A program made the translations under genes and the position numbers. A DNA stretch of 14,114 nucleotides, from assembly GCA_022511355.1 (NCBI GenBank), contig JAFLRS010000036.1, positions 1 through 14,114 of the forward strand. Direction: 5' to 3'. The notes beneath the pieces are model-generated. The model searched no databases and was not told the DNA's origin. It was given only the letters and a program-made list of their open reading frames with translations. Below are positions 13,856-14,114 of this stretch, piece by piece (within the stretch, counting starts at the first letter, position 1; the number at the start of each line of letters is the position of its first letter). The stretch comes from Alistipes sp. (GTDB lineage Bacteria > Bacteroidota > Bacteroidia > Bacteroidales > Rikenellaceae).

Positions 13856-14114
13856 ATGGCAAAGAAAATTGATTTATCGAAGTACGGCATCTCCAACGTG
13901 ACGGAGATTGTGTACAATCCTTCGTATGAACTGTTGTTCGAGGAGGAGACCAAAGAGGGTTTGACCGGTTTCGAGAAGGGTGTTGTCACCGAGTTGGGAG
14001 CTGTCAATGTAATGACCGGCATCTACACCGGCCGTTCGCCCAAGGATAAGTTTATCGTAATGGACGAGAACTCGAAGGATACCGTTTGGTGGACTTCGGA
14101 GGAGTACAAGAACG
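13856..14114 (+). CDS. pckA: Phosphoenolpyruvate carboxykinase (ATP), 5' part
   Basis: The first 86 codons are present and the frame is open at the window end. The sequence opens MAKKIDLSKYGI, followed by NPSYELLFEEE, ELGAVNVMTGIYTGRSPKDKF and a VWWTSEEY stretch. The TGRSPKDKF segment is a hallmark of the ATP-dependent enzyme, whose arginine binds substrate. The enzyme interconverts oxaloacetate and phosphoenolpyruvate with ATP, and in gut Bacteroidales works in the PEP-to-succinate branch. Only about a sixth of the expected protein (roughly 530 residues) is in the window, so the kinase motifs cannot be checked. Confidence 0.93.
   Translation, partial: MAKKIDLSKYGISNVTEIVYNPSYELLFEEETKEGLTGFEKGVVTELGAVNVMTGIYTGRSPKDKFIVMDENSKDTVWWTSEEYKN

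Overview
The window reads as Bacteroidales chromosome, most likely Alistipes-like or another Rikenellaceae relative. This rests on the moderately GC-rich genes, the recurring Bacteroidota -7 promoter box TAnnTTTG upstream of most transcription units, the lack of clear Shine-Dalgarno sequences, a short-form adenylate kinase, and an ATP-dependent PEP carboxykinase. The genus is inference from gene content and style, not from a database match.

Left block (about 160-4815). A compact set of peptide-modification-type genes. One minus-strand operon encodes an ABC exporter, an HprK-like kinase and an S24/S26 serine peptidase, joined by overlapping stop and start codons. A divergent pair follows: a small PqqD-family protein (plus) and a nucleotidyltransferase of the NTP_transf_5 type (minus), with facing promoter boxes in the gap. 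A strong terminator at 161-189 closes the block. Together these look like a ribosomal-peptide maturation and export pathway: PqqD-like leader recognition, kinase and nucleotidyl transfer as candidate tailoring steps, peptidase for leader removal, ABC exporter for secretion. No precursor peptide and no cyclase were found in the window. This is the best candidate here for an uncharacterised system.

Middle (about 4880-7400). A two-gene minus-strand operon encodes an epimerase-type L-threonine 3-dehydrogenase and a membrane-anchored alpha/beta hydrolase. Divergent from it is tRNA-Thr(GGT) with a good promoter. Directly behind the tRNA, 7078-7365 holds no gene but is highly structured: a 24-bp closing inverted repeat encloses three further hairpins, and a 67-bp direct repeat follows, present twice at a period of 85 bp.

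Right block (about 7400-14114). Mostly housekeeping genes: a small lipocalin-like lipoprotein; prfC (release factor 3) with an LtaS/sulfatase-like membrane phosphotransferase starting on the base after its stop codon; thiL; then adk on the plus strand, a YjbR/MmcQ-family gene converging on it, and the first 86 codons of pckA, cut by the window end. In this block the plus strand is visibly rich in G and T whichever strand is coding, unlike the left block. A compositional change therefore falls near the tRNA and repeat region.
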